A DNA stretch of 64,000 bases. It comes from Lateolabrax maculatus. Lineage: Eukaryota; Chordata; Actinopteri; Acropomatiformes; Lateolabracidae. The position numbers and the translations under genes were made by a program. The notes below the pieces were generated by a model. That model ran no database searches. It had not been told where the DNA came from and saw only the letters and a program-made list of their open reading frames with translations. Below are positions 11,070-23,554 of the stretch, piece by piece (position 1 is the stretch's first letter; every line of letters begins with the position of its first letter). The stretch lies in assembly GCA_031216445.1 (NCBI GenBank), contig CM062208.1, positions 1,072,501 through 1,136,500 of the forward strand, written 5' to 3'.

Positions 11070-14000
11070 TTTTGACATTTTTAGTCTTTTTCAAGCATTT
11101 TTCAAGTCTAATCTGCTCATTCATACTTTCTGGTGTAAACTCTATTCAAACCAGAAAATCTTGAAGATCTTTTATACATACTCACTTTTATTCAACTTTT
11201 ATCTCCCATTCATATTTAGACCATTTCCCACTTTTCTTACTAATTCATACTCCCTCCAGCTGCTTCAACCAAATTCAGTCCAGCAGTCCAGTTTAGCTTC
11301 AGCCTTTCAAAAAACATTCAACTATTCCACATCTTTCACATCACATCTTTGATGTTTTTTTGTCATTTTAGTTGTTTATAGTGTCGTTTTGTTGTTGTTT
11401 TTGTTCTTTATAGTGTCGTTGTTGTCGTTTATAGTGTCGTTTTTTGTTGTTTCGTCGTTTGTCATTTTTTTGTCGTTTTTATTGTTTATAGTGTCGTTTT
11501 TTGTAGTTTGTTGTTTTTGTTGTTTAGTATCATTTTATGTCGTTTATTGTGTTGTTTTTGTTGTTTTGTCGTTTTTTCCGTCATTCTTGTTGATTTTTTG
11601 TCATTTTTATTATTTATAGTGTCGTTTTCTGTCGTTTTTTGTTTGTGTTTTTTTGGGTTTTTTTGTTGTTTATAGTGTCGTTTTTATTGTTTATAGTGTC
11701 TATTTTTGTTTGTGTTTTTTGTTGTTTTTTTGTCTTTTGTTGTTTTCTTGGTCGTTTTTGTTGTTTTTGTTGTTTTTCTGTCGTTTTTGTTGTTTTTCTG
11801 TCGTTTTTGTTGTTTATAGTGTCATTTTGTCTTTTTTTGTGTCGTTTTTGTTGTTTACAGTGTTGTTTTTTGTTTTGTCGTTTTTGTTGTTTACAGTGTT
11901 GTTTTTTGTTTTGTCGTTTTTTCATCGTTTTTGTTGATTTTTTTGTCGTTCTTATTGTTTGTAGTGTCGTTTTTTGTAGTTTTTGTTGTTTATAGTGTCG
12001 TTTTGTTATTTATAGTGTGGTCTTTGTTGTTTATAGTGTAGTTTTTTGTCATTTATGTCGGTTTTTTGTTGTTTTTATGTCGTTTTTTGGTTGTTTATAG
12101 TGTCGTTTTTGTTTGTGTTTTTTGTCGTTTTCTGTTGTTTTTGTTGTTCATAGTGTCATTTTTTTGTCATTTTTATTGCTTATAGTGTCGTTTTTGGTCT
12201 TTTTTTGTTGTTTATAGTGTCGTTTTTGGTCTTTTTTTGTTCTTTATAGTGAATTTATAGTCAATTTCTGCCATTTTTGCTTCAAAAATGACAAATAATT
12301 CATGAAAATAGTTGCACATCTATTAATGTGCAAACATGTTTTATGAGTTTTCGTGTACTTGCTTCGACATTCTGTACCATGTTGAGTGGAGGGAGCTCTA
12401 AGTTCTAATTTCATTACATTGATTCTCTGCTTCTTACCACGACGCGGGGAGTGACGAGGACGTGGACTTGGTGTCGGACCATCACGCCTCCTCTGATGTC
12501 CCACAGCCTGCTGACCCTCCTGATCACCGCCTCGCTCCACTGGTACAGACCCAGACTGACACACAAACAGGTTTAACACAGGAGCTGACAGCCGCAACAG
12601 CAGAGGCGCTGATTTGGACTGATACAGGCGTCAGTATGCTTAGTGTAAATTGTTACGTAAAAGCCAGAATCCAAATCATGTCTCAGATAACAGCCGACAC
12701 GAACAAATAACGGCTGGTTGCTAATAAAAAAAATTAAGGGAGTGAATTCCCTGTAAACAAGTATGTTGTCAAATTTCCGCAACACTAATTCCATCAGATG
12801 CTGCTCAGTTTCTTTTTTTAAACAGAAATAATGTTTTCATGCTCGTCGTACTCCTGACTGACGTTAAGCTACCATCAACACATTAAAAGCCTCACTGTGA
12901 AGAGAAGGCTGCAAGACTTTTAATGTGAAAATCCTGGAGGGAGTTACATCCACAGCAGCTTAACACTGTTCTGGGAACAGCTGCTGTGACTCTGTTGTTG
13001 CACTGATGGGATTAGTGCTGGGGAAGTGAACATTATACTGAATTCATCAAGGCAACAGGTCAACATGGAGGAAGAGTTGTGTTTGTTTTAACTGGGGAAA
13101 TGTGTCTAATAACAGTCTGGTTCTCTCTGCCACTGAGGTAAATAACAGACAAACCAACAGACCTTTCTAACAGCAGCCGAGGCCACAGCCACTCTGTCAG
13201 GAGTTGGAGGCTGGTTGGTGGCAGGTTGTTTGGGGCTAACCTGTGCTAGTATCAGCAGCTAGTGTTTGTCAAAGATGTGCAGGCTCTCTACAAAGGGTTT
13301 GAGCCTTATACATTAAAGCTGCAATTGGCCAAATAAAAGTTCTATATCACCTTATGGTACTGATTTCTTAGACAGCCAACCACATATTCAATTCAGGGCA
13401 TTAAGATAATTAAACTTGACTGAAACCAGTGAATGAATCCTGTTATTACAGTTAACAGCAGGTTTCAGACAGTTTCCCTGTTTGTCCAGATGTGGTTCTG
13501 GTGAGGAGAGTTGAGACGACAATGCAAATCAAATCTTGTGGATGCCATTTAAAATGTCTCTTAACCAGCACTGAGTGTGCCAGGCGAGCGCAGACACATG
13601 TGTGCGATCTCATCAGGTAGTTTCACACAGACTGTATTCACCTCTCGTTGAAGGCGGGCAGGCCGCTGGCGAAGCGAGGAGTCAGAGGTTTGCCCTCGTC
13701 GTCGTGGTAGAAGGCAAACAGACCTGCTGAAAACCCCTGGTGGACAGAGGAGGAACAGCACTCATGTGGAACCCACATTTACATCCACAGAAATTATCCA
13801 CATACATCCAGTTCTGAACATTTAAAACTGTGAAATTTCATTAACGGATTCACTCGCAGGGTTGAAGAAAATTTCGGCAAAATGTACAAAGCTGACGAAT
13901 AACAAACTGTCTTGACAGAACTGAGCTTTGAAGGTTTCCTTACAACAAGAAAAGCACAATTTGAATTAATATTAAGAAAAGTGTACTGACCAGAGCGTGG

Positions 14001-15656
14001 ATGATCTCATGTTTGACGGTGGAGAGCATCCCTTCAAACTCCTGCGGCTGCGAGGAGATCATGGCAGGACACAAGTTGGCATAGCCTGCGATAGGTCTAC
14101 AGCACACACACACCACAAATACGAGCTACTATTATCAGTGTGACATGATCAAAACAATCAGCTGCGACGCATCACCAAACCTGAGGAACTGTTGAGGAAA
14201 CTCAGGACAACATGTGGTCTACATGTGGTCTACATGTGGTCCCCCCCCCCCCACACCTGTCCAGCTCTGCCTCCAGCTGGCAGTAGGCGGCGTAGGCCAC
14301 TATGTTCTCCTGCCCGCAGCGCTCCGTGGTGATGCCGCTGACGTACAGCACGAAGTCGGACCCTTCCACTCCGGGGCCATCCGGGGGCCCCAAGGGGCCG
14401 CAAGACTTCCCCGATTCACTGCACACCTTGCATTGCTATGAGATAAATACAAAGAACAAGAGGGAGCAAAGGGACTTTTTATATGATAATCTGTGAGGGT
14501 ATTATGATACATCACATCGTTTGTTTCATTTTTATGCAGATGATGCACAGTTCTATCTTCCTGATGGCTGCCCTGAAGGACGGCTTTCAGGAAACTGTTT
14601 TATGTCTCGTTCTGAAGGTAAAAGGACTGACAAAGCTACTGCACATTATAGTGGATACGTTACATTCTCCATGACCTCCTGTCTGATGAGAAGTTTTTCC
14701 TTCATTTTGGATTTTGAGCCTCACATGTTCAGCAGTGAGAACCGATAGCAGAAGGAGAGGTTGCAGCACTATTATTAGCTCCTGTCCAGCGTCTCCAATA
14801 ACCATAATGAGATTAACAATGACCTTCTTTATCCTTTCAACCTTCCACTTTGCCCTTCCCTCAGTCCATCTTACCACCTGCCCTCCTCCTCTCCCTCCTC
14901 TCCCTCCTTTCCCTCAACCCTACTTGACCTCAGATCTCCCTTTGAGAAAGTAGATTGCTCTTTTGTCATCAAGCACCCACGAAAAATGGCTCAGCATCAA
15001 CTCAATCAGCTTCTTATTCACTTCCACCATCATCGAGTTTCTTCAGGAAGATCCTGCGGTCAAACTAGTAGATAGAAACAGGCCTCAGGAAATTGTTGTT
15101 TATTTTGTAGTCATAGTATCCAATTGACCCCTGATTGATTAATTAATTAATTAATTTAGAGACATCTGCTGTAGACTTAAACATGCACACCCTAACATAT
15201 CATGTCTGCTGACATTGATGAATATTTAGCTGAACAAGTGGTGGAGATAACAAGTGGAAAATCTTTTTTCAAGGTTGGAAACATAAAGGCAGTTTTTTTT
15301 TTTTGTATGACATTATCCATTATCTGTGACACTTCCTGACCTGCAGGTGGTGCTGTGGGACAATGACGGGGCCGCACCGGGTGACATCTGCACAGGCATC
15401 CTCGCAGTAGCGATGAGGGTCATCTCTCTTCCTCAGGTACTGGTTGGTTGCACATTGCCTGAGAAGACAGAGACAACAAGCAGTGACGTTGATTAACTCT
15501 GGAGGAACGAGTAGTTATTAAAGGTCTTGTTCATACGAGAGGACTGTGTGGTGGAACAGACCACATACCTGCTGAGCAGCACCGGCCCCACCCTGCGCCT
15601 CACACTGAAGGCCCTCTGCAGGTAATCGATGGCCTGAGGAAACAGCTTATCCTGAA

Positions 15657-15703
<47 letters not shown>

Positions 15704-18508
15704 CAGCCCTGTTTCCGTCAGACATCCCTGGTTTAATTTACTGTAACTATTACAAACGGTGCTGTACCCTTTCAGTTCTCAGGTGTTCCTCACCTTTACC
15801 AGCCTCCTCTTGTCTGCAGGAAGCCTGTAGAGACAGAGCACAGAAAGCATCTCTTATACTTACATGCTGCCGTCATAGAGAAACTATCGCGTCTCAGGCT
15901 GCAGCTTTAAAGTTGTTTTTATGAGGGTTGTAGAACAGTTGATGACTTTCAGTATTAACCATCATATGTGGGGGCGGCCGTGGCTCAGTGGTAGAGCGAG
16001 GTTGTCCAATAACCTAAGGTTGGAGGTTCGATCCCCGCTCTCCCTCCTGAAGATTGGTGATTGGTGACCCCCAATTGCCCCCTGGGCGCTGTGAACTGCT
16101 GCCCACCGCTCCAGTGTGAATATGGCACCTGTCTCTTTGTGTGACCCTGTGCATGTGTGTGTTCATACAGGTGCCACTGGATGGGTTAAATGCGGAGAAA
16201 TAATTTCACTGCTGTGATTATAAATAAAATAAATAAATAAAAAATAAATGTCTGCCTCTGGTGAAGCTGGTCCTGAGCTTTCTGCAGTACTCACAGGTCA
16301 ACACTGTAGTCGTAGATGATCTTTATCTTCAGCTGAAGGTCGTCAGGGGAGCTTCTCTTAGTCAAGCGCTCAGGCTTCAAGTACACATGATGGACGACCT
16401 AAAAGAGACCCGGAGAAATTACAGGGAAAGGTTGGGCAATGTGGACAAAATCTGTAAATGTGAATTTACAAACCGACAGCAGTTTATTAGGTACACTTAG
16501 TGATAAATAAAGGTTATAATATCCACTTTGTGTTGATTCCAGTGTACGATCATTCTGGAGGATGAAGTTTGTGTTGCAGTTGAACTGTATTGTGAACCAT
16601 CATAATGATAGAAACACCTGTATATGTATGTATATGCACAGTTGCATTTATTCTTCATTAAATCAGTGGAGTCTATGAATTAATTTTGTCTACAAAAATG
16701 TTGCTTATCAAATTATATACACTCTTGTCTTTGTCTACAAAAAATAATAATCATGAATTGTACATATGTCAGCACGATGTAACCAGTTTGGTGTCTATAT
16801 ACACCTTTCTCCTTGTCATGTTGACCATTTGCTTGATGAATCCCAGAAGGGTCAAAACATCGCTTTCTTTAGTCTGATAAAACTTTTCTGGGAGCTATGA
16901 TCCAGAGTGAGGACTCTCTTCTTTCTGCATCTGGCCTAAACAGGACGGCATGTGCACACAACCACCTCTCTCTGTCCACAATACCCAATGAATCCTGATC
17001 AACTGTTGAACACATATCTGAATTAAATTAAACCCTCCACAATCAATATCTGTACCAGACTTGAAAATCCAATATTGGTTATCACTTAAGAACTAAAACA
17101 TTTTACAATTTATTTGAGAGACAAATTATTACATTACACTATTATTAATACTAATTATTTTCACCACTAAAAATAATAATTGCCCAGAACGTTTGACTCC
17201 ATTTATGAGCATTTTAGTGCTAAATGTAAGGTTTTTAAATGTTAGTTTTGATCGCTTTTATTCTGAAGGAATCCACCCGGAAGTGTTGTTGTTGTTGTTG
17301 CTAGGGAACGCAGGCTAAAGGTGATGGCTGACTCACAGTAAACATCATGTTTCTCCACCTTATAGATCACATTGATTATAGATTACAGTTCACATTGATT
17401 ATAGATTACAGTTCACATTGATTATAGATTACAGTTCACATTGATTATAGATTACAGTTCACATTGATTATAGATTATAGTTCACATTGATTATAGATTA
17501 CAGTTCACATTGATTATAGATTACAGTTCACATTGATTATAGATTATAGTTCACATTTATTATAGATTACGACGAGTAACGAAGCAGCCTCATCTGAGCC
17601 TGTTAGCTCGCGAGCTAAACGTTCAACAAATCTCATTTAGAAAGAAAACAGATTTAACAGACACAGACACAGACAGACAGCACAGACACACAGACAGACA
17701 GACACACAGACAGCAGCACAGACACACAGACAGCAGCACAGACACACAGACAGACAGACACACAGACAGACAGACACACAGACAGCAGCACAGACACACA
17801 TACAGACAGACAGACAGCAGCACAGACAGACACAGCAGCACAGACAGACAGACAGACAGACACACAGACAGACAGAACAGACACACAGCAGCACAGACAG
17901 CACAGACAGACAGCACAGACACACAGCAGCACAGACAGACAGACACACAGACAGACAGAACAGACACACAGACAGACAGAACAGACACACAGTAGCACAG
18001 ACAGCACAGACAGCAGCACAGACACACAGCAGCACAGACAGACAGACACACAGCAGCACAGACAGACAGACACACAGACAGACAGCACAGACACACATAC
18101 AGACAGACAGACAGCAGCACAGACAGACACAGCAGCACAGACAGACAGACAGACAGACACACAGACAGACAGAACAGACACACAGCAGCACAGACAGCAC
18201 AGACAGACAGCACAGACACACAGCAGCACAGACAGACAGACACACAGACAGACAGAACAGACACACAGACAGACAGAACAGACACACAGTAGCACAGACA
18301 GCACAGACAGCAGCACAGACACACAGCAGCACAGACAGACAGACACACAGCAGCACAGACAGACAGACACACAGACAGACACACAGCAGCACAGACAGAC
18401 ACAGCAGCACAGACAGACACAGCAGCACAGACAGACAGACAGACACACAGCAGCACAGACAGACACAGCAGCACAGACAGACACACAGCAGCACAGACAG
18501 ACAGACAC

Positions 18509-18539
<31 letters not shown>

Positions 18540-18672
18540 GCAGCACAGACAGACAGACAGACAGCAGCACAGACAGACAGACACAGCAGCACAGACAGAC
18601 ACACAGCAGCACAGACAGACACAGCAGCACAGACAGACACACAGCAGCACAGACACACAGACACACAGCAGC

Positions 18673-18703
<31 letters not shown>

Positions 18704-19214
18704 CACAGACAGACAGACAGACACACAGACAGACAGACACACAGCAGCACAGACAGACAGACACACAGCAGCACAGACAGACACACAGACAGACAGACAC
18801 ACAGCAGCACAGACAGACAGACACACAGCAGCACAGACAGACAGACACACAGCAGCACAGACACACAGCAGCACAGACAGACAGACAGACAGCAGCACAG
18901 ACAGACAGACAGACAGACACACAGACAGACAGACACACAGCAGCACAGACAGACAGACAGCAGCACAGACAGACAGACACACAGCAGCACAGACAGACAG
19001 ACACACAGCAGCACAGACAGACACAGCACACACACACGTCGGTTAGCCACATTAGCTTAGCACAGAGCGGACCGGGGCTCACCTCCGCGGGGCCCGGGGC
19101 TCGGTGTCTGCACGGCCCGTGGCAGCTCACTAAGGCCAGGGCGGACAGGATCAGGGCAGGCCCGAGGATCCACGACACGGGCGGCTTGGCTTCCCCGCTC
19201 AGCCGCGGCTCCAT
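6726..19214 (-). CDS. lmln: Leishmanolysin-like zinc metallopeptidase (invadolysin family, M8), complete
   Basis: Coding exons in transcript order: 19083-19214, 16295-16398, 15794-15824, 15569-15651, 15341-15458, 14257-14435, 13991-14096, 13642-13736, 12438-12555, 9855-9962, 9572-9759, 9093-9225, 8803-8962, 8018-8148, 7721-7931, 6726-6826. They total 1998 nt (665 aa), close to known vertebrate LMLN length, and every junction keeps frame. The ATG at 19214 starts a hydrophobic signal segment (ILGPALILSALALVSC). VVHHVYLKPE in exon 2 and the DKLFPQAIDYLQRAF block are family-typical. The M8 zinc motif HEIIH lies at about residues 245-249, the third ligand His in NHWEKR at about 351 and the Met-turn EAMTG at about 362. 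Many conserved Cys follow. The last exon encodes a hydrophobic tail (LAIALWLLLLNLLPLVAG), suggesting a GPI-anchor signal or membrane anchor. Family members act at membranes and lipid droplets in migration and mitosis. No broken residues were seen. Confidence 0.95.
6827..7720 (-). other. lmln last intron
   Basis: A/T-rich intron with a short (AATC)n run at about 6831-6855 and A-rich stretches. I see no gene or recognisable element. Confidence 0.6.
8963..9092 (-). repeat. lmln intron 12 with CA and TG arms
   Basis: This 130-bp intron carries (TG)n on the + strand at 9054-9090, next to its donor, and (AC)n at 8966-8997, next to its acceptor. In the pre-mRNA the intron therefore begins with a CA tract and ends with a UG tract. 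Confidence 0.9.
10040..11345. repeat. Degenerate ATTCA-rich repeat region in lmln intron 9
   Basis: Long AT-rich block in which words such as CATTCATACTTT, CATTCAA and AACTTTTCC recur irregularly, interrupted by unrelated sequence near 10660-10990 and a (CA)n/(CG)CA tract at 10998-11068. It looks like a decayed satellite or dispersed repeat. No ORF is credible. Confidence 0.6.
11350..12260. repeat. T-rich GTCGTTTTTGTTGTTTATAGT minisatellite
   Basis: About 0.9 kb in lmln intron 9 made of variably spaced TTGTTGTTTATAGTGTCGTT words. One strand is almost free of C and A-poor, so it is strongly strand-asymmetric. Open frames across it are repeat artefacts. Confidence 0.85.
12556..13641 (-). other. 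lmln intron 8
   Basis: Unique-looking AT-rich intronic sequence. No gene, tandem array or recognisable mobile element was seen. Confidence 0.6.
14505..14600 (+). mobile_element. Decayed LINE reverse-transcriptase fragment (YADD motif)
   Basis: In lmln intron 5, antisense to the gene, one + frame reads FHFYADDAQFYLP around 14521-14560. This matches the catalytic YADD block of non-LTR retrotransposon reverse transcriptases. The flanking frame is broken and the element ends are not identifiable. Confidence 0.7.
15656..15702 (+). repeat. (AC)n microsatellite at an lmln acceptor
   Basis: Dinucleotide run immediately upstream, in transcript order, of the exon 15569-15651 acceptor, so (UG)n precedes the TTCAG in the pre-mRNA. 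Confidence 0.95.
15971..16250 (+). mobile_element. tRNA-derived SINE, internally deleted copy
   Basis: Starts GGGCGGCCGTGGCTCAGTGG, giving a Pol III A-box-like TGGCTCAGTGG, with a B-box-like GGTTCGATCCC about 40 bp on. A tRNA-unrelated body (CCAATTGCCCCCTGGGCGCTG) follows, with an A-rich AAATAAAT tail. It matches the copy at 49493-49812 but lacks about 60 bp in the middle. It lies in lmln intron 2, antisense to the gene. Confidence 0.9.
17364..17570 (+). repeat. 23-bp tandem repeat, about 9 copies
   Basis: Unit CACATTGATTATAGATTACAGTT is repeated head to tail with only a few C/T and A/T substitutions, in lmln intron 1. The repeats are contiguous with no spacers. Confidence 0.95.
17650..19035 (+). 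repeat. CAGACAGACACACAGCAGCA minisatellite in lmln intron 1
   Basis: About 1.4 kb built from CAGA, CACACAG and CAGCAGCA modules. A 297-bp higher-order period is visible: the rare CACATACAG word occurs at about 17797 and 18094, and the rare CACAGTAGCACAG word at about 17988 and 18285. Three minus-strand frames are open throughout, including one running out of lmln exon 1. Confidence 0.95.
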
Positions 19215-19330
19215 CCTCCCACCAGCCCGACAAGCGGAGCTCGGCAGCCCGACGTCAACGCAGCCTCCGCCGGTCCGGTCCCCTCGGCGCTCGTGTCGTT
19301 CATCGCTTGCGGGATGAATCAGAACATGTT
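19083..19330 (-). promoter_or_regulatory. CpG-rich lmln exon 1 and putative promoter
   Basis: Locally GC- and CpG-rich sequence (CCGGTCCGGTCCCC, GCGCTCGTGTCG) surrounds the lmln start codon in otherwise AT-rich DNA, as expected for a CpG-island type promoter. No TATA box was recognised. Exact transcription starts cannot be read from sequence. Confidence 0.45.
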
Positions 19331-22300
19331 AGCGTCCCGCAAAATAAACCTCCGACGTGTTTGAATCGGAAGAGGAGCGGAGACAGGACGTCTCACTCCG
19401 GGGAACATGTCCGGGACGGAGCTCCGGAGATCGTGTGGAGACAGGACGTCTCACTCCCCGCCACAAAACATGAGATATCTGCCCCAAATGTTTGACCTGG
19501 TTGAACCGGATGTGCTGAGGAACACCATGAACATTTTGACATAGTATTCCAAAAAAAGCAGTTTTTAATATTTTTATTTATATAACTTAATAACAATATT
19601 TGTCAGAAAGTATCAGGTCTCTATTAAGGAAATGATTATTATTGGTTTAGTGCATTATAGTGCAGCAATGTATCTGGCTTCCTTGTTAAGCAAGAGAATC
19701 AATTTAAAAATGTATATTTATATAATATTAATTGTATATAAATGAAGAAAACTACATTTATGTCCTCTGACTTGAACCAGTTGATACGTCTCCCTCAGAA
19801 GAAACACACTGAGCCATTGCACAGTTTTGGACAAACTATAATGTCTTATTACTCATCAGATTCACTGATATGATATATCTGAAATAAGCTAATTTCAGTT
19901 CATTTAACCATCACATCTGCAATATATAACTACACTTACAGTCCATCAAAACAGCTTACAAGCTATCTATTAACATGTTTCTTCTATAGGCAGGTTTGTA
20001 GGACTTTTCACTTGTGATGTTGGTTCCCACACTCTGTGAGAGCCAGACACCAAAACCTGATTAAGTTAACTGAGAGACGAGTTGAATGTGATTATTTCTG
20101 GAGTTTAACTGGATATTGAAGCAGTTTCTGATGGCTGATGAAAGGCTGCTCTGTGTCTCAGCACCTGAATTCTCCTCTGATCTCTGACCTTTGACACATG
20201 AAGTCAAAACTCCACTTTGTAGTTGGTGAATATCCTCCAGCCAAGTAAAACTGCTGAAATCAGTTTGCATCAGTTGCATGTAGTTAAAGTATTTCCACAG
20301 TAAAATGTCCCTGTGCCTGTTGTACTATTATATATTCTATCATTAGATTATTATTCCTCATCATTCATGGAAAAGCAGGTTTTTACTGTTGGAGCTCATT
20401 TTGAACTGTTTTGTATCGGACTGCAGCTGATGATTATTTTCATTTTGGATCCATCTGCTGATTATTTTCTCCATTGATCCATTGATCGTTTGCTTTGTAA
20501 CAACAGTGAAAATAGTGAGAAATGGCGTCACGATGAGCCAGAGCCCAAAGTGACACCTTCACAATGCTTGTTGTGCATCAGATTTTAAACTTTTTAAACT
20601 CTTCATGTATAAAGTAACTAAAGCTGTCAGATAAACGTAGAGAAGTAAAAGTAGAATATTTCCTCTGAGATGAGGAGGAAGAGGAGGAGGAGAAAGACTT
20701 TTGATTTGTGGGATTCTTCAGTATTTTGGATATTTATGTTCATGACTTGTTTCATCATAATAACCGGGCGTTTCTCCTCAGTGTCTGTGTTGTGGTCTCT
20801 GACTCTTTCAGAGGAGAAAATCAGTCATGTGCAGTAAACCCACACATATTAAGATGCTGGGAACCACCAGAGGCCACGTCCCATTCTGAATCCCAACCCA
20901 AAACTTACACGACATTGTTGTAAAGTTTTGGTGGTTTTTCAGCTTCTCTTTCATTTGTTTCCTCTCTGACGCTGGAAATTAGAGAAAAAATGTACGTTTG
21001 TCGAAGGCCACAGATTCATCCTGAAGGAGGGGTCGCAGAGGACTCATCTCACATTTTGATGATTTACTTTCTCGCCAAGAGTCACATGAGAAAAGAGGGT
21101 TAGCTTAGCTTAGCATAAAGACTGGAAACAGGGTGACACGAGAGCGAAAATTTGAAATATCAAAGTAGTGTTATTCCTTTAAGTCTGGTTCACAAAATGA
21201 TCAAAGAGACAAGGAAGAAACATTTGTTATATATGTTGTTTTTGTCTCATACTTTCACCTTTTCATTCCTCTAAAATCCTTCAAATGAAACAATCTTATC
21301 GCTCACATTCACACCATGTCCCTAATCTGTGATGGGGGGTCACAAGCAGACATGACGTCAGAAACCACCGTCACATCCCGCCACCCTAACAGGTCCCAAC
21401 ATGTCCCAACAGGTTCCAATATGTCCGGTCTTTAAACAATCACAATGTGCTGACTCTACTTTTTATGCCTGAAGAATGAAGGTTTAAACCATTTTTCATA
21501 AAGTTTTGATTGGCAAGAGACATTTCCACCCCCAAAGCTACGCTGCTAGTTTTGGCTTATTAACAATTGAAAACTCACTTGTTAACAAACTTTAGTACAA
21601 AAGAACAACATAGTTCGGAGACACTGACCACGTTTTACACGCACACTAATATTCCACTATTATTCTGAATATGACAATAATATTATACAGCACATTCAGA
21701 CTCTGCGTCTCAGTCTGCGACACACGGCCTCTCGCCTGTTTACGCTCAGCTCTGTGTTGGAAACAAACCAACCAGCCGACAGTTTTCCAGGCTGGAGAAG
21801 AGATGCTGCCCAAAAGAAAAGCCCACATTCCTGGTGGGAAGGAGAAACACACCAACCGTTCAACACTTAGAGAGACTCTGATATCAGCAGGGTCTGATGG
21901 CGTCATGGGGGGGTTTACGTTAGAGTCTGAACGGCTGCAAACGGGAATATTAGTGGAATATTAATTTTCATTAACCATGTAAACAGTTTAGTAGGAATAT
22001 TGTCTTCTGCAGAATAAGAGGAAAAATTTAATATTGCGTGCAAGTAAACATGGTCAGTGTTTCCATCCTGTAGTGGTTTTGTGTATTTGTGTTGGATGTT
22101 TTTTTAGTCAGCGGATCCTTCGGTGTTCAGTCACTGGGCCAAAAACAGTAACATTACATATGTTTATGTGAATGTTTGTGTATACATGAGATCTGAGTTA
22201 TAAATCTGTGGCAGATTTTGAGATTAAAAAAAGAAAATCACACTAATTCTCCACCGTGTCAAACACAAACAGCTTCTACCGACAGGACAGAGCTCCCTCC

Positions 22301-22789
22301 TGTTTATTCATAAAGTAGGTTATAGTCGGGATAATCACAGTAGATATAAAACACAACATGGAGACCAGCTCCTCCTAAATGAAACATTCATTCATTTCAT
22401 ACAACAAAACAGTTTGAGTGCATCTCCGCCAGCAGAACTACGCCTGACGTCCTCAGAAGGCCTCAGCTGATCCTGAATGTGAGTCCATCATTCAGTCAGT
22501 CTTTGGTGATTTCTGTCCTCTTCTGGACCGAAAGATCCAGGACGTCCCAGAGAGAAAACGTTTCGTTTTGTAATAATCGTACAGTCTGTCTGTTGGGTGA
22601 CGACGGCTGCGTTCACACTGCTGGCAGCTTGTGAAAACATCTCAACAACGTTCAGACGGGCCGTGATCAAACGTTCATGTTCCCCTCAGGATGAACACAG
22701 CAGCCTTTTCTAACCAGCAGGACTGTTGTTACGCTCCCTTTCTGGTACCAGAAGACAACAAACCAGCAACAGTTAGTTCAGATTCTGCT
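19331..22789. other. lmln 5' flank and tgfbr2 3' region
   Basis: No gene seen. Apart from copy B of the dispersed element it holds a TTAGCTTAGCATAAAGACTGG repeat at about 21099-21130. TTTATT at 22303-22308 is a candidate minus-strand poly(A) signal for tgfbr2. Confidence 0.45.
20272..20680 (-). repeat. Dispersed element, copy B (inverted)
   Basis: Reverse complement of the element at 32441-32860 and, with an internal difference, of 1973-2530. It shares with the 32-kb copy the joined junction TTTAAAATCTGATGCACAACAAG, so those two copies have the same internal structure. Confidence 0.8.
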
Positions 22790-23283
22790 GCTTGAGTGCA
22801 GACTAAGACCAGAAGGAGAGCACACGTTACGCCTATTTTAAAGGTTTTACACTGGTTCCCTGTTTAAAATTCTTCTATTAGTCCATGAGGCACTACATGT
22901 TCTCACCAGACTACCTCTCAGAAATGCTTCTATGAACCAGAAAGGCCTAGCAGAACTCTGGTGATGGAAGAGGAGCCAACAACTTTTTAAACCTAAACTA
23001 AAAACCATCTATGTAGTCTGGCCTTTATGGAGTGTTTTATCATTTTATGGTTTTATTATTTATACTCATTTTATTCATTATCATCATTATTATTTATTTT
23101 GTGAACATTTTACTGTTTTTCTATAATCTATTTATTTAGTGTAGTATTTTATACTTTTATTTATGCATTAGTCTCCAAATCTGTTTTCAACAACCTTTCT
23201 GTCAGTCACTTGTGAACACTTTGAATTTAATAAGTTTGAAAGGTTCTATCTAAATAAGATTTGATTGATTGATTGATTGATTG
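22790..23283 (+). mobile_element. 3' end of an L2/Rex-like LINE with (GATT)n tail
   Basis: A + frame reads RRAHVTPILKVLHWFPV, the conserved C-terminal block of L2/Rex1-type LINE ORF2, followed by KILLLVHEALH after a frame break. The element ends in a (GATT)n tail at about 23262-23283. It is 5' truncated and inactive, and lies just downstream of tgfbr2, antisense to it. Confidence 0.75.
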
Positions 23284-23554
23284 AGTCCTACAGCCACAAC
23301 ACCACACCTAACTACACTTGTCTGCTGGTGGTGCTGGATGAGAAGTCATCAGGGTTCCTCCTCTGGGGACCACGAACGTACAAGGTTTCATGGAAGTCCG
23401 TCCGATGGTTGTGGAGATATCTGAGTCCGGACCGACCGACCGACCGACCGACGGGCTTCATGAACCCAGCAGGAGGTGGGAAGGTGTCAGCTCAGCCACA
23501 GTGTTACAGCTGGGGGACAGAAGATCACACTGGCAGTGTAAACGCAGCCACCAC

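Noticed and set aside
15971..16045. tRNA gene
   Set aside because: A- and B-box-like words are present, but the body is part of a repeated SINE with a second copy at 49493. A folded tRNA cloverleaf with CCA-proximal pairing is not evident.
17364..17570. CRISPR-like repeated 23-mers
   Set aside because: Units are strictly head to tail with no spacers and no cas genes, in a vertebrate intron; it is a minisatellite.
17623..19050. Minus-strand ORFs of 459-475 codons rich in Cys/Val/Ser
   Set aside because: Product of the CAGACA/CACACAG minisatellite. All three frames are open, so this is composition rather than a gene.
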